The notes beneath the pieces are model-generated. The model saw nothing but the letters and a program-made list of their open reading frames with translations. It was not told the DNA's origin and did not search any database. The position numbers and the translations under genes were made by a program. DNA of 64,000 nt from Massilia solisilvae (GTDB lineage: Bacteria > Pseudomonadota > Gammaproteobacteria > Burkholderiales > Burkholderiaceae_D). How positions within the stretch are numbered: the stretch's first letter is position 1; each line of letters begins with the position of its first letter. The DNA is taken from positions 1,674,001-1,738,000 of the forward strand of contig NZ_JANUGV010000001.1 in assembly GCF_024753215.1 (NCBI RefSeq), written 5' to 3'. Shown here in pieces: positions 9,942 through 17,454 of this stretch.

Positions 9942-12359
9942 TCAGGCCGCGGTGGCGGCCACTTTGGCGAGCACCTGCTCGATCGCCTCGATGGTGGCCG
10001 GCTTGGTCAGGTGCTCGTCAAAGCCCGCGCTGGCGCTGCGCGAGCGATCGAGTTCGCCGCCCCAGCCGGTGAGCGCCACCAGCATCACGTTGTCGAAGTT
10101 GTGGTCGCGCCGGATCGCACTGGCCACTTCATAGCCGGACATGCCCGGCATGCCGATGTCCAGGAACACCACCTGCGGGCGGAAGCTGTGCATCATGCGC
10201 AGCGCCTGCGCTCCATCGTTCGCGACAGGCGCCGCGTGCCCCATGACGTCGAGCAGGGCGGCCAGGGTTTCGGCGGCGTCGCGGTTGTCGTCCACCACCA
10301 GCACCCGCAGCGCGGATGCGGCGTGCTGTGCGGCGTTCGGGACGACGGCGGACGACAGAGCGGGCGCGCCGTGCGGCGCAAGCGGCAGCCGCACGGTGAA
10401 CACGCTGCCGGCGCCGGGCCCCTTGCTCGAGGCGACCACCGTGCCGCCATGGAGCTCGACGAAGCTGCGCACCAGCGACAAGCCGATGCCCAGCCCGCCG
10501 TGGGGGCGGAAGTCCTCGGCGCCGACCTGGGTGAACATCTTGAAGACGTCGGCCAGCGCCACCTTCGGGATGCCGACGCCGTTGTCCGCCACCGTAATCA
10601 CAGCCTCGGCGCCGTCGCGCCTGGCCGACAGCGCAATGCGCCCGCCGCGCGGGGTGTACTTGGCGGCGTTGTTGAGCAGGTTGCTGACAACTTGGGTGAT
10701 GCGCGTGGGATCGGCGTACAGCGGCACCGGTTCGGCGGGCAGGGCCAGTTCGAGCTGGTGGCGCGAGGCTTCCACCAGCGGCATGCTGGCATCCACCGCG
10801 CCCTGCAACACCTGCCCGAGGTCGATCCACTCGCGCTTGAGCTCGACCTGCCCGCGGGTGATGCGCGCCACGTCCAGCAGGTCGTCCACCAGGTGCACCA
10901 GGTGGTCGAGCTGGCGATCCATGATGGCCTGCACGCGCGCCATGACGGCCGCGTCGCTGCCGGCGCGGCGCATCAGCTGCAGGCCGCTCCTGATCGGCGC
11001 CAGCGGGTTGCGCAGCTCGTGCGCGAGCGTGGCCAGGAACTCGGTCTTGAGGCGGTCGGACTCGGCCAGGTCGGCCGCCAGCCGGCGGAGCTCTTCCTCG
11101 GCATGGCGCCGCTCGGTGATGTCGTTGAACAGGATCGCGACCCGGCGCAGGCCTGGGGCGCCGATGCGGGTGGCGTACACGTCGTACCAGCGCCCAAGCG
11201 CGCGCGCTTCGTGGGTAAAGCGCACAGGCTCGCCGGTGAGCGCGACGCGCCCGTAGATGTCGAACCAGTGCTGCTCATGCGCCGGCGCCAGCGTGCGGAT
11301 GGTCTTGCCGACCGCGTCGTGCAAACCGGTGTGGGCCACGAAGGCCGGGTTGACCTCGAGGAAGCGGTAGTCGCAGGGCAGTTGCTGCGCGTCGAACAGC
11401 ACTTCGATCACGCACACGCCTTCGTCGAGCGATTCGAACAGGGTGCGGTAGCGCTCCTCGCTGGCCGCCAGCTGCTGTTCGGCCTGGATCTGGCGAGTCG
11501 CGTCGATGATCACGCCGCGCAGGCGCAGCGCGCGCGCGTGGCGGTCCAGCTCGACCCGGCCGCGCGCGATCACCCAGCGCCAGCCGCCCGGTGCGCGCAG
11601 GCGGAAGGTGGCGTCGTAGGTGGCGCCGTCGCGTATCGCCTGGTCGAGCTGGGCGCGGGTGGCGGCCACGTCGTCGGGATGGATCGCCGCGAACCAGCGC
11701 GCCAGCGGCGCGCCGTCCAGTTCGGCCGCGGGCACGGCGAACAGGGCGCCCATGCGCGCGTCGGCATGCACGTAATCGGCCTGCACGTCCCAGGTCCAGG
11801 TTGCGACCTCGGCCGCCTCGATGGTCGCCTCCAGCCGCGCGCTCGTTTCGAGCAGGGCCGCCTCGGCATGCCGCCGTTCGGTGGCGGTGGCGAAGGCGTC
11901 GAGGTAGAAGCGGGCCTTGGCCTTGAGGATGGCGGGCGAGATCGGTTCGGTAACCACGGCGATGGCGCCCGCTTCGTACAGCGGTTCGAGCGGGAACGCC
12001 GGTTCCGGCGGCACGCCGAGCACCACCACCGGGGTCTGGCTCGACCGGGGCGTGGCGCGGAAGGTGCGGATGGCGTGCAGCAGCTTGTCGGTGTTGCCGG
12101 AGTAGCCGGCCAGGATCAGCGCGAATTCGTTGTTGCGCAGATGGGCGAGCGCGGATTCGGCCGAGTCGGCGCGCACCAGCATTTGCCCCAGCTCGCGCGA
12201 CACGGTTTCGATCACCGGATCGGAGACCGGACGGTCGCAGACGAACAGGATATGGCCTTGGTCGGGACGGTTCACGGGCGGCCGCTGCCTTTCCGGCGGC
12301 GCGCCCACGCAAGGCCCGCCGTCGGCAGGGCAAGGAGGCGGACGGCAGGGGGCGGGCAT
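9942..12359 (-). CDS. Hybrid histidine kinase with degenerate N-terminal receiver
   Basis: Soluble sensor kinase of about 805 residues. Order: pseudo-receiver (about 35-150), two PAS modules (about 165-300 and 310-430), HisKA (LAHELRNPLAPI), HATPase (NNAAKYTP, DNGVGIP, GGLGIGLSL) and an intact C-terminal receiver (FLDIGMPGMSG). The kinase core and C-terminal receiver are near copies of those in 5496-9521. In the N-terminal receiver the acidic pair reads CD instead of DD, the acceptor Asp is Gly (FALILAG against FALVLLD in the paralogue), and the conserved Lys is Glu (VTEP against LTKP), so it cannot be phosphorylated normally. The start is uncertain: ATG 12359 is used, a GTG at 12275 begins right before the receiver, and a TTG exists at 12386. 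Confidence 0.88.
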   Translation of the reverse strand: MPAPCRPPPCPADGGPCVGAPPERQRPPVNRPDQGHILFVCDRPVSDPVIETVSRELGQMLVRADSAESALAHLRNNEFALILAGYSGNTDKLLHAIRTFRATPRSSQTPVVVLGVPPEPAFPLEPLYEAGAIAVVTEPISPAILKAKARFYLDAFATATERRHAEAALLETSARLEATIEAAEVATWTWDVQADYVHADARMGALFAVPAAELDGAPLARWFAAIHPDDVAATRAQLDQAIRDGATYDATFRLRAPGGWRWVIARGRVELDRHARALRLRGVIIDATRQIQAEQQLAASEERYRTLFESLDEGVCVIEVLFDAQQLPCDYRFLEVNPAFVAHTGLHDAVGKTIRTLAPAHEQHWFDIYGRVALTGEPVRFTHEARALGRWYDVYATRIGAPGLRRVAILFNDITERRHAEEELRRLAADLAESDRLKTEFLATLAHELRNPLAPIRSGLQLMRRAGSDAAVMARVQAIMDRQLDHLVHLVDDLLDVARITRGQVELKREWIDLGQVLQGAVDASMPLVEASRHQLELALPAEPVPLYADPTRITQVVSNLLNNAAKYTPRGGRIALSARRDGAEAVITVADNGVGIPKVALADVFKMFTQVGAEDFRPHGGLGIGLSLVRSFVELHGGTVVASSKGPGAGSVFTVRLPLAPHGAPALSSAVVPNAAQHAASALRVLVVDDNRDAAETLAALLDVMGHAAPVANDGAQALRMMHSFRPQVVFLDIGMPGMSGYEVASAIRRDHNFDNVMLVALTGWGGELDRSRSASAGFDEHLTKPATIEAIEQVLAKVAATAA

Positions 12360-12428
12360 GGAATGTTCATGTTCAGCTCCACACAATAGGAGCGCCGCGC
12401 AGCCTTGTCAACGTCCGCGCCGGCGCGC

Positions 12429-12674
12429 TCAGCGGGTGACCGGCGGCACTTCGTCGTCTGGCCGGGCGGCGCCCGGAACGCGCGGGGCGGGGTGCCCGGG
12501 CGCCTGCCCGATGTGCCGCGCCGCGTCGGACTGCTGGTCGAGGTTGACTTCTTCGGCCACGTCGAAACGGCCGTCGCTGTCGTCCTTTCCAGGGGGCAGC
12601 AGGTTCTCCGAGCGGTTCGGCTGGGCCGAGCCGCCGCCTGCGTCGCCCCGGTCATGCTGGTCGGTGCTTGCCAT
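12429..12674 (-). CDS. Small disordered hydrophilic protein, function unknown
   Basis: Protein of 81 residues rich in Asp, Gln, Pro, Gly and Arg with no hydrophobic core, predicted unstructured. The start ATG at 12674 has GGAGG five bases upstream, which supports real translation; the frame extends upstream without a ribosome site. I do not recognise a family. Its composition and length recall the protein at 57746-58096; both may be stress-type disordered proteins of this bacterial group. It lies between the second hybrid kinase and the DUF5985 operon, all on the minus strand. Confidence 0.6.
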   Translation of the reverse strand: MASTDQHDRGDAGGGSAQPNRSENLLPPGKDDSDGRFDVAEEVNLDQQSDAARHIGQAPGHPAPRVPGAARPDDEVPPVTR

Positions 12675-12738
12675 GCTGTCCTCCATACGCGGGTGGTGGG
12701 CGGGATTATCGCGCGATGAAGGTTTGGCAAGGCGCACG

Positions 12739-13005
12739 CTAGCGCGCCTTCGCGCGCGGCAGGTTCTTTTCGAGGATTGCCCACAAGATCAGTCCATAGG
12801 CCAGCAAGCGGATCAGGTAGTGCAGCGGCGAGTCCTCGCCGCCGTCGTCGTGCAGCGCCGAGTACACCCGGTGCAGCCCTTCGATGAAGAAGGACAGCGC
12901 GAAATACAAAAAGAAGCGGTCGCTGGTGTTGCGCCAGAAGCGCAGGAAGAACAGGGCAATGACCAGCGAGGCCATCGCGATCGCGCCGGTGAGCAGGTCG
13001 GTCAT
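12739..13005 (-). CDS. DUF5985 family small membrane protein (second copy)
   Basis: Protein of 88 residues with about three hydrophobic helices and an aromatic-rich middle (FFLRFWRN, then FFLYFALSFFIEG), ending in a basic tail. Recognised as a DUF5985-type integral membrane protein; no function is known. It starts three bases after the stop of a similar 85-residue protein, and both follow a soluble protein with one-base spacing. The two DUF5985 proteins probably work together, perhaps as a hetero-oligomer. Confidence 0.75.
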   Translation of the reverse strand: MTDLLTGAIAMASLVIALFFLRFWRNTSDRFFLYFALSFFIEGLHRVYSALHDDGGEDSPLHYLIRLLAYGLILWAILEKNLPRAKAR

Positions 13006-13008
13006 GAC

Positions 13009-13266
13009 TCATTCCTTCTCATAGATCAGGCCGTACAGCAGGAGCAGCAGCGCGAGCAGGGCCGAGCCCAGCCGCCCGAACAGGAAATCGATGTCCGGGA
13101 ACACCACCTTGTCCAGCAGCAGCAACAGATTGTTCAGGGTCATCACCGCAAAGCAGGAGCCGCTCCAGAACAGCAGGCGGTGGCCGGTGCGGCGGTAACT
13201 GCCGAACAGCAGCCAGCAGCAGGCCAGCGAGGTCAGGGTGCACAGGATGTAGATGGTTTCCGCCAC
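13009..13266 (-). CDS. DUF5985 family small membrane protein (first copy)
   Basis: Protein of 85 residues with three predicted membrane helices (YILCTLTSLACCWLLF, then LLFWSGSCFAVMTLNNLLLLL, then ALLALLLLLYGL) and an acidic end YEKE. The GTG start at 13266 is chosen because AAAGGA lies eight bases upstream and it follows the previous stop by one base; an upstream in-frame ATG at 13302 lies inside the preceding gene. Second gene of a three-gene minus-strand operon. Related to the next gene by size and topology. Function unknown. Confidence 0.72.
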   Translation of the reverse strand: MAETIYILCTLTSLACCWLLFGSYRRTGHRLLFWSGSCFAVMTLNNLLLLLDKVVFPDIDFLFGRLGSALLALLLLLYGLIYEKE

Positions 13267-13267
13267 G

Positions 13268-13660
13268 TCAGGAGTCCTTTCGCCATCTGAAAGCGTCGGC
13301 AAATTGCTGCGCCTTGCGGTCGAGTGAGGAGTGAATCAGATTGGTGACTTCGACGAGATGTCGTGCGTACAGCTCGGCCAGCGTGTCGATGCGCGCCTGC
13401 AGCGCCGGCGAGGCCGGCTGGTAGCGGTAGCAGCCGGTGGCGGCCGGCTCGCACTGTCCGGCCATGCCGGCCGTGCACAGCGCCTCGAGCAGCCCGTGCG
13501 CGACCCGTTCCGAGATGTACAGGCGGCGCGCCAGTGTGTCGGCATGCCACTGCTGGCGGGGATCTGCCCGCAGCAGCAGCAATGCTTCGAGGAAGGGGAC
13601 TGACGGAATGCTGGTAAGCACGAAGCGCCGCAGGTCCTCCGAGAAAGTGGCTCTGTCCAT
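13268..13660 (-). CDS. Small soluble protein, possible winged-helix regulator
   Basis: Protein of 130 residues, first gene of the DUF5985 operon. The stretch from about 20 to 70 (VPFLEALLLLRADPRQQW, then ADTLARRLYISERVAHGLLEAL) has the helix-turn-helix spacing of a winged-helix fold, followed by an apparent beta-wing (GCYRYQPAS) and a C-terminal helix. It could sense or control the membrane pair it travels with. No family name can be given with confidence. AT-rich sequence upstream (13661-13865) is a divergent promoter region shared with the nuclease gene. Confidence 0.7.
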   Translation of the reverse strand: MDRATFSEDLRRFVLTSIPSVPFLEALLLLRADPRQQWHADTLARRLYISERVAHGLLEALCTAGMAGQCEPAATGCYRYQPASPALQARIDTLAELYARHLVEVTNLIHSSLDRKAQQFADAFRWRKDS

Positions 13661-13791
13661 CGCCCGAAGTTCCGGTATGGAAATATCAAAAGAATCGGAT
13701 TCTAGAGCATCAAGGAAAGCTCTGCCTTTTCAATCGTGCGCGCGCCGGTTGCGGATCGCGTGCCGGGCAATTGTATCTTAAACGTAAATTG

Positions 13792-13821
13792 TGTGACAGA
13801 AAATATTTCCGTGAAGTCACA
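13792..13821. promoter_or_regulatory. Inverted repeat upstream of the secreted nuclease gene
   Basis: TGTGAC at 13792-13797 and GTCACA at 13816-13821 form a perfect 6-bp inverted repeat with an 18-bp spacer in the AT-rich divergent region between the winged-helix-like gene and the nuclease gene. The half-site resembles CRP/FNR-type sequence but the spacing is wrong for a classic CRP site. Possible operator, weak evidence. Confidence 0.3.
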
Positions 13822-13865
13822 TTGCCCGGTTGTAAAATTCTGCGGTCGCACGATTCCAGAGAAAT

Positions 13866-14642
13866 ATGCTGTCTCCCAAACTGATGCTTGCCGCCGCGCT
13901 GCTGTCCTCCTTGGCCGGCGCTGCCGTGGCCGGCGATTGCCCGTCCCACTACGTGGGCGGGCGCCTGCCCGAAATCCACAACCAGAAGCTGGCCAATGGC
14001 GCCCGCGAACTGTGCTACGGCGAGTTCGGGGTGATGCATTCGGGCGTGACGCGCACGCCGCTGTGGTCGGCCGAACATCTGCGCGCCGAAAACGTGCTGG
14101 CCGCCCAGGGCTTGACGCGCGAAAACAGCTTCCATGCCGAACCGCGGCTGCCGCCGGCGCAGCGCGCCGAACTGTCGGACTACGCGCGCAGCGGCTTCGA
14201 CCGCGGCCACATGGCGCCCAACGGCGACATGCCGGACCGCGACAGCCAGCACGAGAGCTTTACGCTGGCCAACATGGTGCCGCAGGATGGCGACAACAAC
14301 CGGCACGTCTGGGCCGGCATCGAGGGCGCGGTGCGCAAGATGGCGAAGAAGGAGGGATCGCTGTACGTCATCACGGGGCCGGCATTCCTGGGTGGCCAGC
14401 TGCGCAAGGTCGGCAACGTGATCGTGCCAAGCCACTTGTACAAGGTGGTGTACAGTCCCCGCCAGCAGGCCGGCGCGGCATGGTTTGTCGCCAACGAGGC
14501 CGGCGCGCAACCGCAGGTGCTGTCGATCCCGGAGCTGGAGCGCATGGTGGGCATCGACCTGTTGCCTTCGCTCAGCGCGCAGCAGAAGGAGCGTTTGCTG
14601 CGCCTGCCCAAGGTGCGCCAGGGCGAGCGGCGCCGGCTGTAA
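13866..14642 (+). CDS. Secreted DNA/RNA non-specific endonuclease (NUC family)
   Basis: Exported nuclease of 258 residues. The first 22 residues form a Sec signal peptide (MLSPKLMLAAALLSSLAGAAVA). The beta-beta-alpha-metal active site is complete: DRGHMAP at 112-118 with His115 as general base, and the Mg-binding Asn136 in LANMVPQ. Two Cys in the mature part (25 and 50) may form a disulfide. It probably degrades extracellular nucleic acid for phosphate or nucleoside scavenging. A small gene follows after 12 bases, suggesting co-transcription. The ribosome site is weak; the start is chosen for the signal peptide. Confidence 0.92.
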   Translation: MLSPKLMLAAALLSSLAGAAVAGDCPSHYVGGRLPEIHNQKLANGARELCYGEFGVMHSGVTRTPLWSAEHLRAENVLAAQGLTRENSFHAEPRLPPAQRAELSDYARSGFDRGHMAPNGDMPDRDSQHESFTLANMVPQDGDNNRHVWAGIEGAVRKMAKKEGSLYVITGPAFLGGQLRKVGNVIVPSHLYKVVYSPRQQAGAAWFVANEAGAQPQVLSIPELERMVGIDLLPSLSAQQKERLLRLPKVRQGERRRL

Positions 14643-14654
14643 CAAGGAGAGGTA

Positions 14655-14915
14655 ATGGCAAGCAAGAAGAATTCTTTTGTGCCGTTTGCAAACGAAGCGG
14701 ACGTGCTGCAGGTGGGCGGGCTGACCGCCGAAAACCGGCTCGACCGGATCACGCTGTCCGGCGACATCGACCTGACGGCCGACCAGGCCGGCCTGGCCGC
14801 CGCCCGGGTGCTGCACGAGCTGCTTGGCAAGGTGGTCGCGGCGCTGGAGGGACGCGATCTGCCCGTGCGCTTGCCGCCGCCGGACGTCAAGCGCGTGGAC
14901 AACCCGTTCGCGTAG
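14655..14915 (+). CDS. Conserved-type hypothetical protein downstream of the nuclease
   Basis: Protein of 86 residues preceded by a strong AAGGAGAGGTA ribosome site. It starts KKNSFVPFANEADVLQVGG and continues with an acidic, helical centre and a basic Pro-rich end. No signal peptide or membrane helix. I do not recognise the family. Its spacing of 12 bases after the nuclease suggests one transcript; whether it protects the cell from the nuclease before export is open. The stop codon lies inside the first bases of a family A repeat. Confidence 0.7.
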   Translation: MASKKNSFVPFANEADVLQVGGLTAENRLDRITLSGDIDLTADQAGLAAARVLHELLGKVVAALEGRDLPVRLPPPDVKRVDNPFA

Positions 14916-15042
14916 GGCGGGCAGGTTTCCTGCCCACGCGTTCAGGGGGCCCAGGCAATTTGCACGGGCGGACGTATTGCGCAGGCGGACGTTCTGCGCA
15001 GGCGCGGACTGAACGCGTGGGCGGGAGACCCGCCCACCCTAC
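14912..15042. repeat. Intergenic palindromic repeat, family A, copy 2
   Basis: It begins GTAGGGCGGGCAGG, then CCTGCCCACGCGTTCA, and ends TGAACGCGTGGGCGGGAGACC and CGCCCACCCTAC, so the two ends are inverted copies of each other. The centre carries a short direct repeat (GCGCAGGCGGACG-like). It separates two convergent genes and could end transcription from both sides. The TAG stop of the upstream gene is formed by the repeat itself. Confidence 0.75.
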
Positions 15043-15061
15043 AGTGACAATCAGGGCGGCG

Positions 15062-16864
15062 CTAGCGCTCCAGCACGTAAGTGCCCGGCGCCGCCGCCAG
15101 CGACGGACCGACCTGGCGCGCCGGCACCCGTGCGCCCCGCGTGTGGCGGCCCAGCCAGGCGGTCCAGGCCGGCCACCACGAGCCGTCGTGCAGGCGCGCC
15201 GCGGCCAGCCAGGCATCGGCGTCGATGTAGCAGTCGCCCCGATGGCGATCGAGGCTGTAGTAGTGGCGCCCCTGGTGGCCCGGCTCGCTGACGATGCCGG
15301 CGTTGTGCCCGCCACTGGTGAGTACGAACGAGACGTCGCAGCCGGACAGCAGGTGGATCCGGTGGACTGAACGCCAGGGCGAAACGTGGTCGGTGATGGT
15401 TGCCACCGCGAAGACCGGCAGTTCGATGTCGGTGAGCGCGATCGGCTTGCCGCCAACCCGGTAGCGGCCGGCGAACAGGTCGTTGTGCAGGAACAGGTGG
15501 CGCAGGTAGTCGCTGTGCATGCGGTAGGGCATGCGCGTGGTGTCGGTGTTCCATGCCATCAGGTCGTTCATGGGCGGGCGCCGCCCCAGCAGGTATTGCT
15601 CCACCGCGATCGACCACACCAGGTCGTTGGTGCGCAGCAGCCGGAATGCCCCCGCCATTTGCCGGTTGTCCAGGTAGCCCTGTTCCCACATCAGGTCTTC
15701 CAGCCAGGTGACCTGGCTTTCGTCGATGAAGAGCTGCAATTCGCCGGCCTCGGAGAAATCGGTCTGCGCCGCCAGCAGGGTCATGCTGCCCAGGATCTTG
15801 CGATCGGCACAGGCCAGCGCCGCCGCCGCCATCGACAGCAGTGTGCCGCCCAGACAGTAGCCCGCGGCGTTGATCGGCTGCCCGGGCACCAGGGCGCGCA
15901 CGACGTCGATGGCGGCCAGCACCCCGTCTTCGAGGTAGTCGTTCAGGTTCAGCTCGCGGTTCTCGGCAGTGGGGTTGTGCCACGAGATGATGAACACCGT
16001 GTGCCCCTGCTCGACGAGGTAGCGCACCAGCGAGTTGTGCGGCGACAGGTCGAGGATGTAGTACTTCATGATCCACGCCGGCACGATCAGCACCGGCTCG
16101 GCGTAGACGGTGGGGGTGGCGGGCTTGTACTGGATGAGCTCGATCAGGCCGTTGCGGTACACCACTTCGCCGGGAGTGACGGCGACCTCGTGGCCTGGCC
16201 GGAATTTTTCGGCGCCGGCGGGCGGCTTGCCGCTCAATGCGCGGTGGATGTCATCCACCAGGTAGCCCGCCCCGCGCACGAAATTGAGCCCGTGCTCGGC
16301 GATGGTGGTGGCCATCACCTCCGGGTTGGTGGCCACGAAATTCAGCGGCGACACCATGTCGAGCAGCTGGCGTGCGGCGAACGCGACCACCTGCTCGTGG
16401 TGGCGGGTAACGCCGTCCACGCCGGTGGTGGCGTTGTACCACCACTGCTGGTTCAGCAGGAAGGCTTGCTGCAGCAGGTTGTACGGCCACTGCTGCCACA
16501 GCTCGTTGACGAAGCGGCGGTCTTGCGGCAGCGGCTTGATGCAGGGCGGCACCTGCATGCCGAGCGAGCTGCGGACCGCGTAGTCCCACCACCGGATGTC
16601 CTTGTGCCAGGCCTTTTCGGCCAGGCGCTGCCATTTGGCGGGCGCCTGCGCGAGGTGCAGCAGCCAGTCGAACGCGGCCAGCGCCAGGCTGGTGGGCGAA
16701 ATCCCGTGCGTGGCGTGCCCGATCAGGGCATGCAGCAACCGGTCCGCGTCGCTTGGCGGCTCCGGCACGCTGGTGTGCATGGCGACCATGTCCTGGTGGC
16801 GCTGGGCGCCGCCAATTTGCGGCGGCGGCCACGGGATGCCGGGGATCGGTGGTGGCGTTTCCAT
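15062..16864 (-). CDS. phaC: Class I-like polyhydroxyalkanoate synthase
   Basis: Predicted PHA polymerase of 600 residues, joining 3-hydroxyacyl-CoA units into storage polyester at the granule surface. The alpha/beta-hydrolase core has the synthase lipase-like box GYCLGG with nucleophile Cys337, the Asp492 of ITDHVSPW and the His520 of SGGHNAG, making a complete Cys-Asp-His triad. The N-terminal third has the synthase-specific segment with Trp-rich patches (IRWWDY, NQQWWYN). ATG 16864 is chosen for GGGAG five to eight bases upstream. No phaA, phaB or phasin gene adjoins, so this may be a secondary synthase. The Pro-rich first 20 residues are unusual. Confidence 0.85.
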   Translation of the reverse strand: METPPPIPGIPWPPPQIGGAQRHQDMVAMHTSVPEPPSDADRLLHALIGHATHGISPTSLALAAFDWLLHLAQAPAKWQRLAEKAWHKDIRWWDYAVRSSLGMQVPPCIKPLPQDRRFVNELWQQWPYNLLQQAFLLNQQWWYNATTGVDGVTRHHEQVVAFAARQLLDMVSPLNFVATNPEVMATTIAEHGLNFVRGAGYLVDDIHRALSGKPPAGAEKFRPGHEVAVTPGEVVYRNGLIELIQYKPATPTVYAEPVLIVPAWIMKYYILDLSPHNSLVRYLVEQGHTVFIISWHNPTAENRELNLNDYLEDGVLAAIDVVRALVPGQPINAAGYCLGGTLLSMAAAALACADRKILGSMTLLAAQTDFSEAGELQLFIDESQVTWLEDLMWEQGYLDNRQMAGAFRLLRTNDLVWSIAVEQYLLGRRPPMNDLMAWNTDTTRMPYRMHSDYLRHLFLHNDLFAGRYRVGGKPIALTDIELPVFAVATITDHVSPWRSVHRIHLLSGCDVSFVLTSGGHNAGIVSEPGHQGRHYYSLDRHRGDCYIDADAWLAAARLHDGSWWPAWTAWLGRHTRGARVPARQVGPSLAAAPGTYVLER

Positions 16865-17010
16865 GTGTTCTCCCAACCCGCGCAAAGCGCGAGGGCTCCA
16901 GCATCGCGCGCAGCGCTGGCGCAAACTTGATCGGTCTCAATGGTGCGCGGCACAAGGCGGCTTTGGGGTAATCTCGGTCGGTCTCGCGCAACCACTTCGG
17001 AGCCCGTTCG

Positions 17011-17439
17011 ATGGCAGACAGCCCGCAGCAGCAAGCCGAAAGCGATGCGCTCAAGGTTCCCGTGATCGAGGAACAGCTCGCACTGGACACGCGCACGGTC
17101 GATACCGGCCGCGGCGTGCGCATCCACAAGACCGTGGCCGAACATCCGGTGGCCATCGACGAAGGCCTCATTCACGATGAGGTGGACGTGCGCCGGGTAC
17201 CGGTCGACCGCGTAGTCGGGGCCGGCGAGGCTCCCGCTGTGCGGTACGAAGGCGACACGCTGGTCGTGCCGGTGCTCGAAGAAGTGCTGGTGGTCGAGCG
17301 GCGCGTGCGCATCAAGGAAGAGCTTCACATCACGCGCAACCGGCGCCAGGAGCGCCACCAGGAAACCGTCATGGTCAGGTCGGAGCAGGTCAGCATCGAA
17401 CGCTTCGACGAAGCGGCAGCGCCACCCCCACCCCGCTAA
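17011..17439 (+). CDS. DUF2382 (YsnF/AvaK-type) stress protein, short form
   Basis: Protein of 142 residues, nearly all a DUF2382 domain: alternating charged strand motifs IPVxEE-like (VPVIEEQLALDTRTV, then VVPVLEEVLVVERRVRIKEEL) and a closing ERHQETVMVRSEQVSIE. The family appears in general-stress proteins; biochemical role unknown. It lies 15 bp upstream of a larger DUF2382 protein with which it very likely forms an operon. Divergent from the PHA synthase gene across about 146 bp. Confidence 0.82.
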   Translation: MADSPQQQAESDALKVPVIEEQLALDTRTVDTGRGVRIHKTVAEHPVAIDEGLIHDEVDVRRVPVDRVVGAGEAPAVRYEGDTLVVPVLEEVLVVERRVRIKEELHITRNRRQERHQETVMVRSEQVSIERFDEAAAPPPPR

Positions 17440-17454
17440 CCCAAGGAGGAAATC

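Noticed and set aside
9855..12389. 844-residue open frame on the plus strand opposite the second hybrid kinase
   Set aside because: Mirror frame of the kinase on the minus strand; composition is not protein-like.
13792..13821. Classic CRP binding site
   Set aside because: TGTGAC and GTCACA arms are separated by 18 bp rather than the 6 bp of a CRP site; kept only as a weak inverted repeat.
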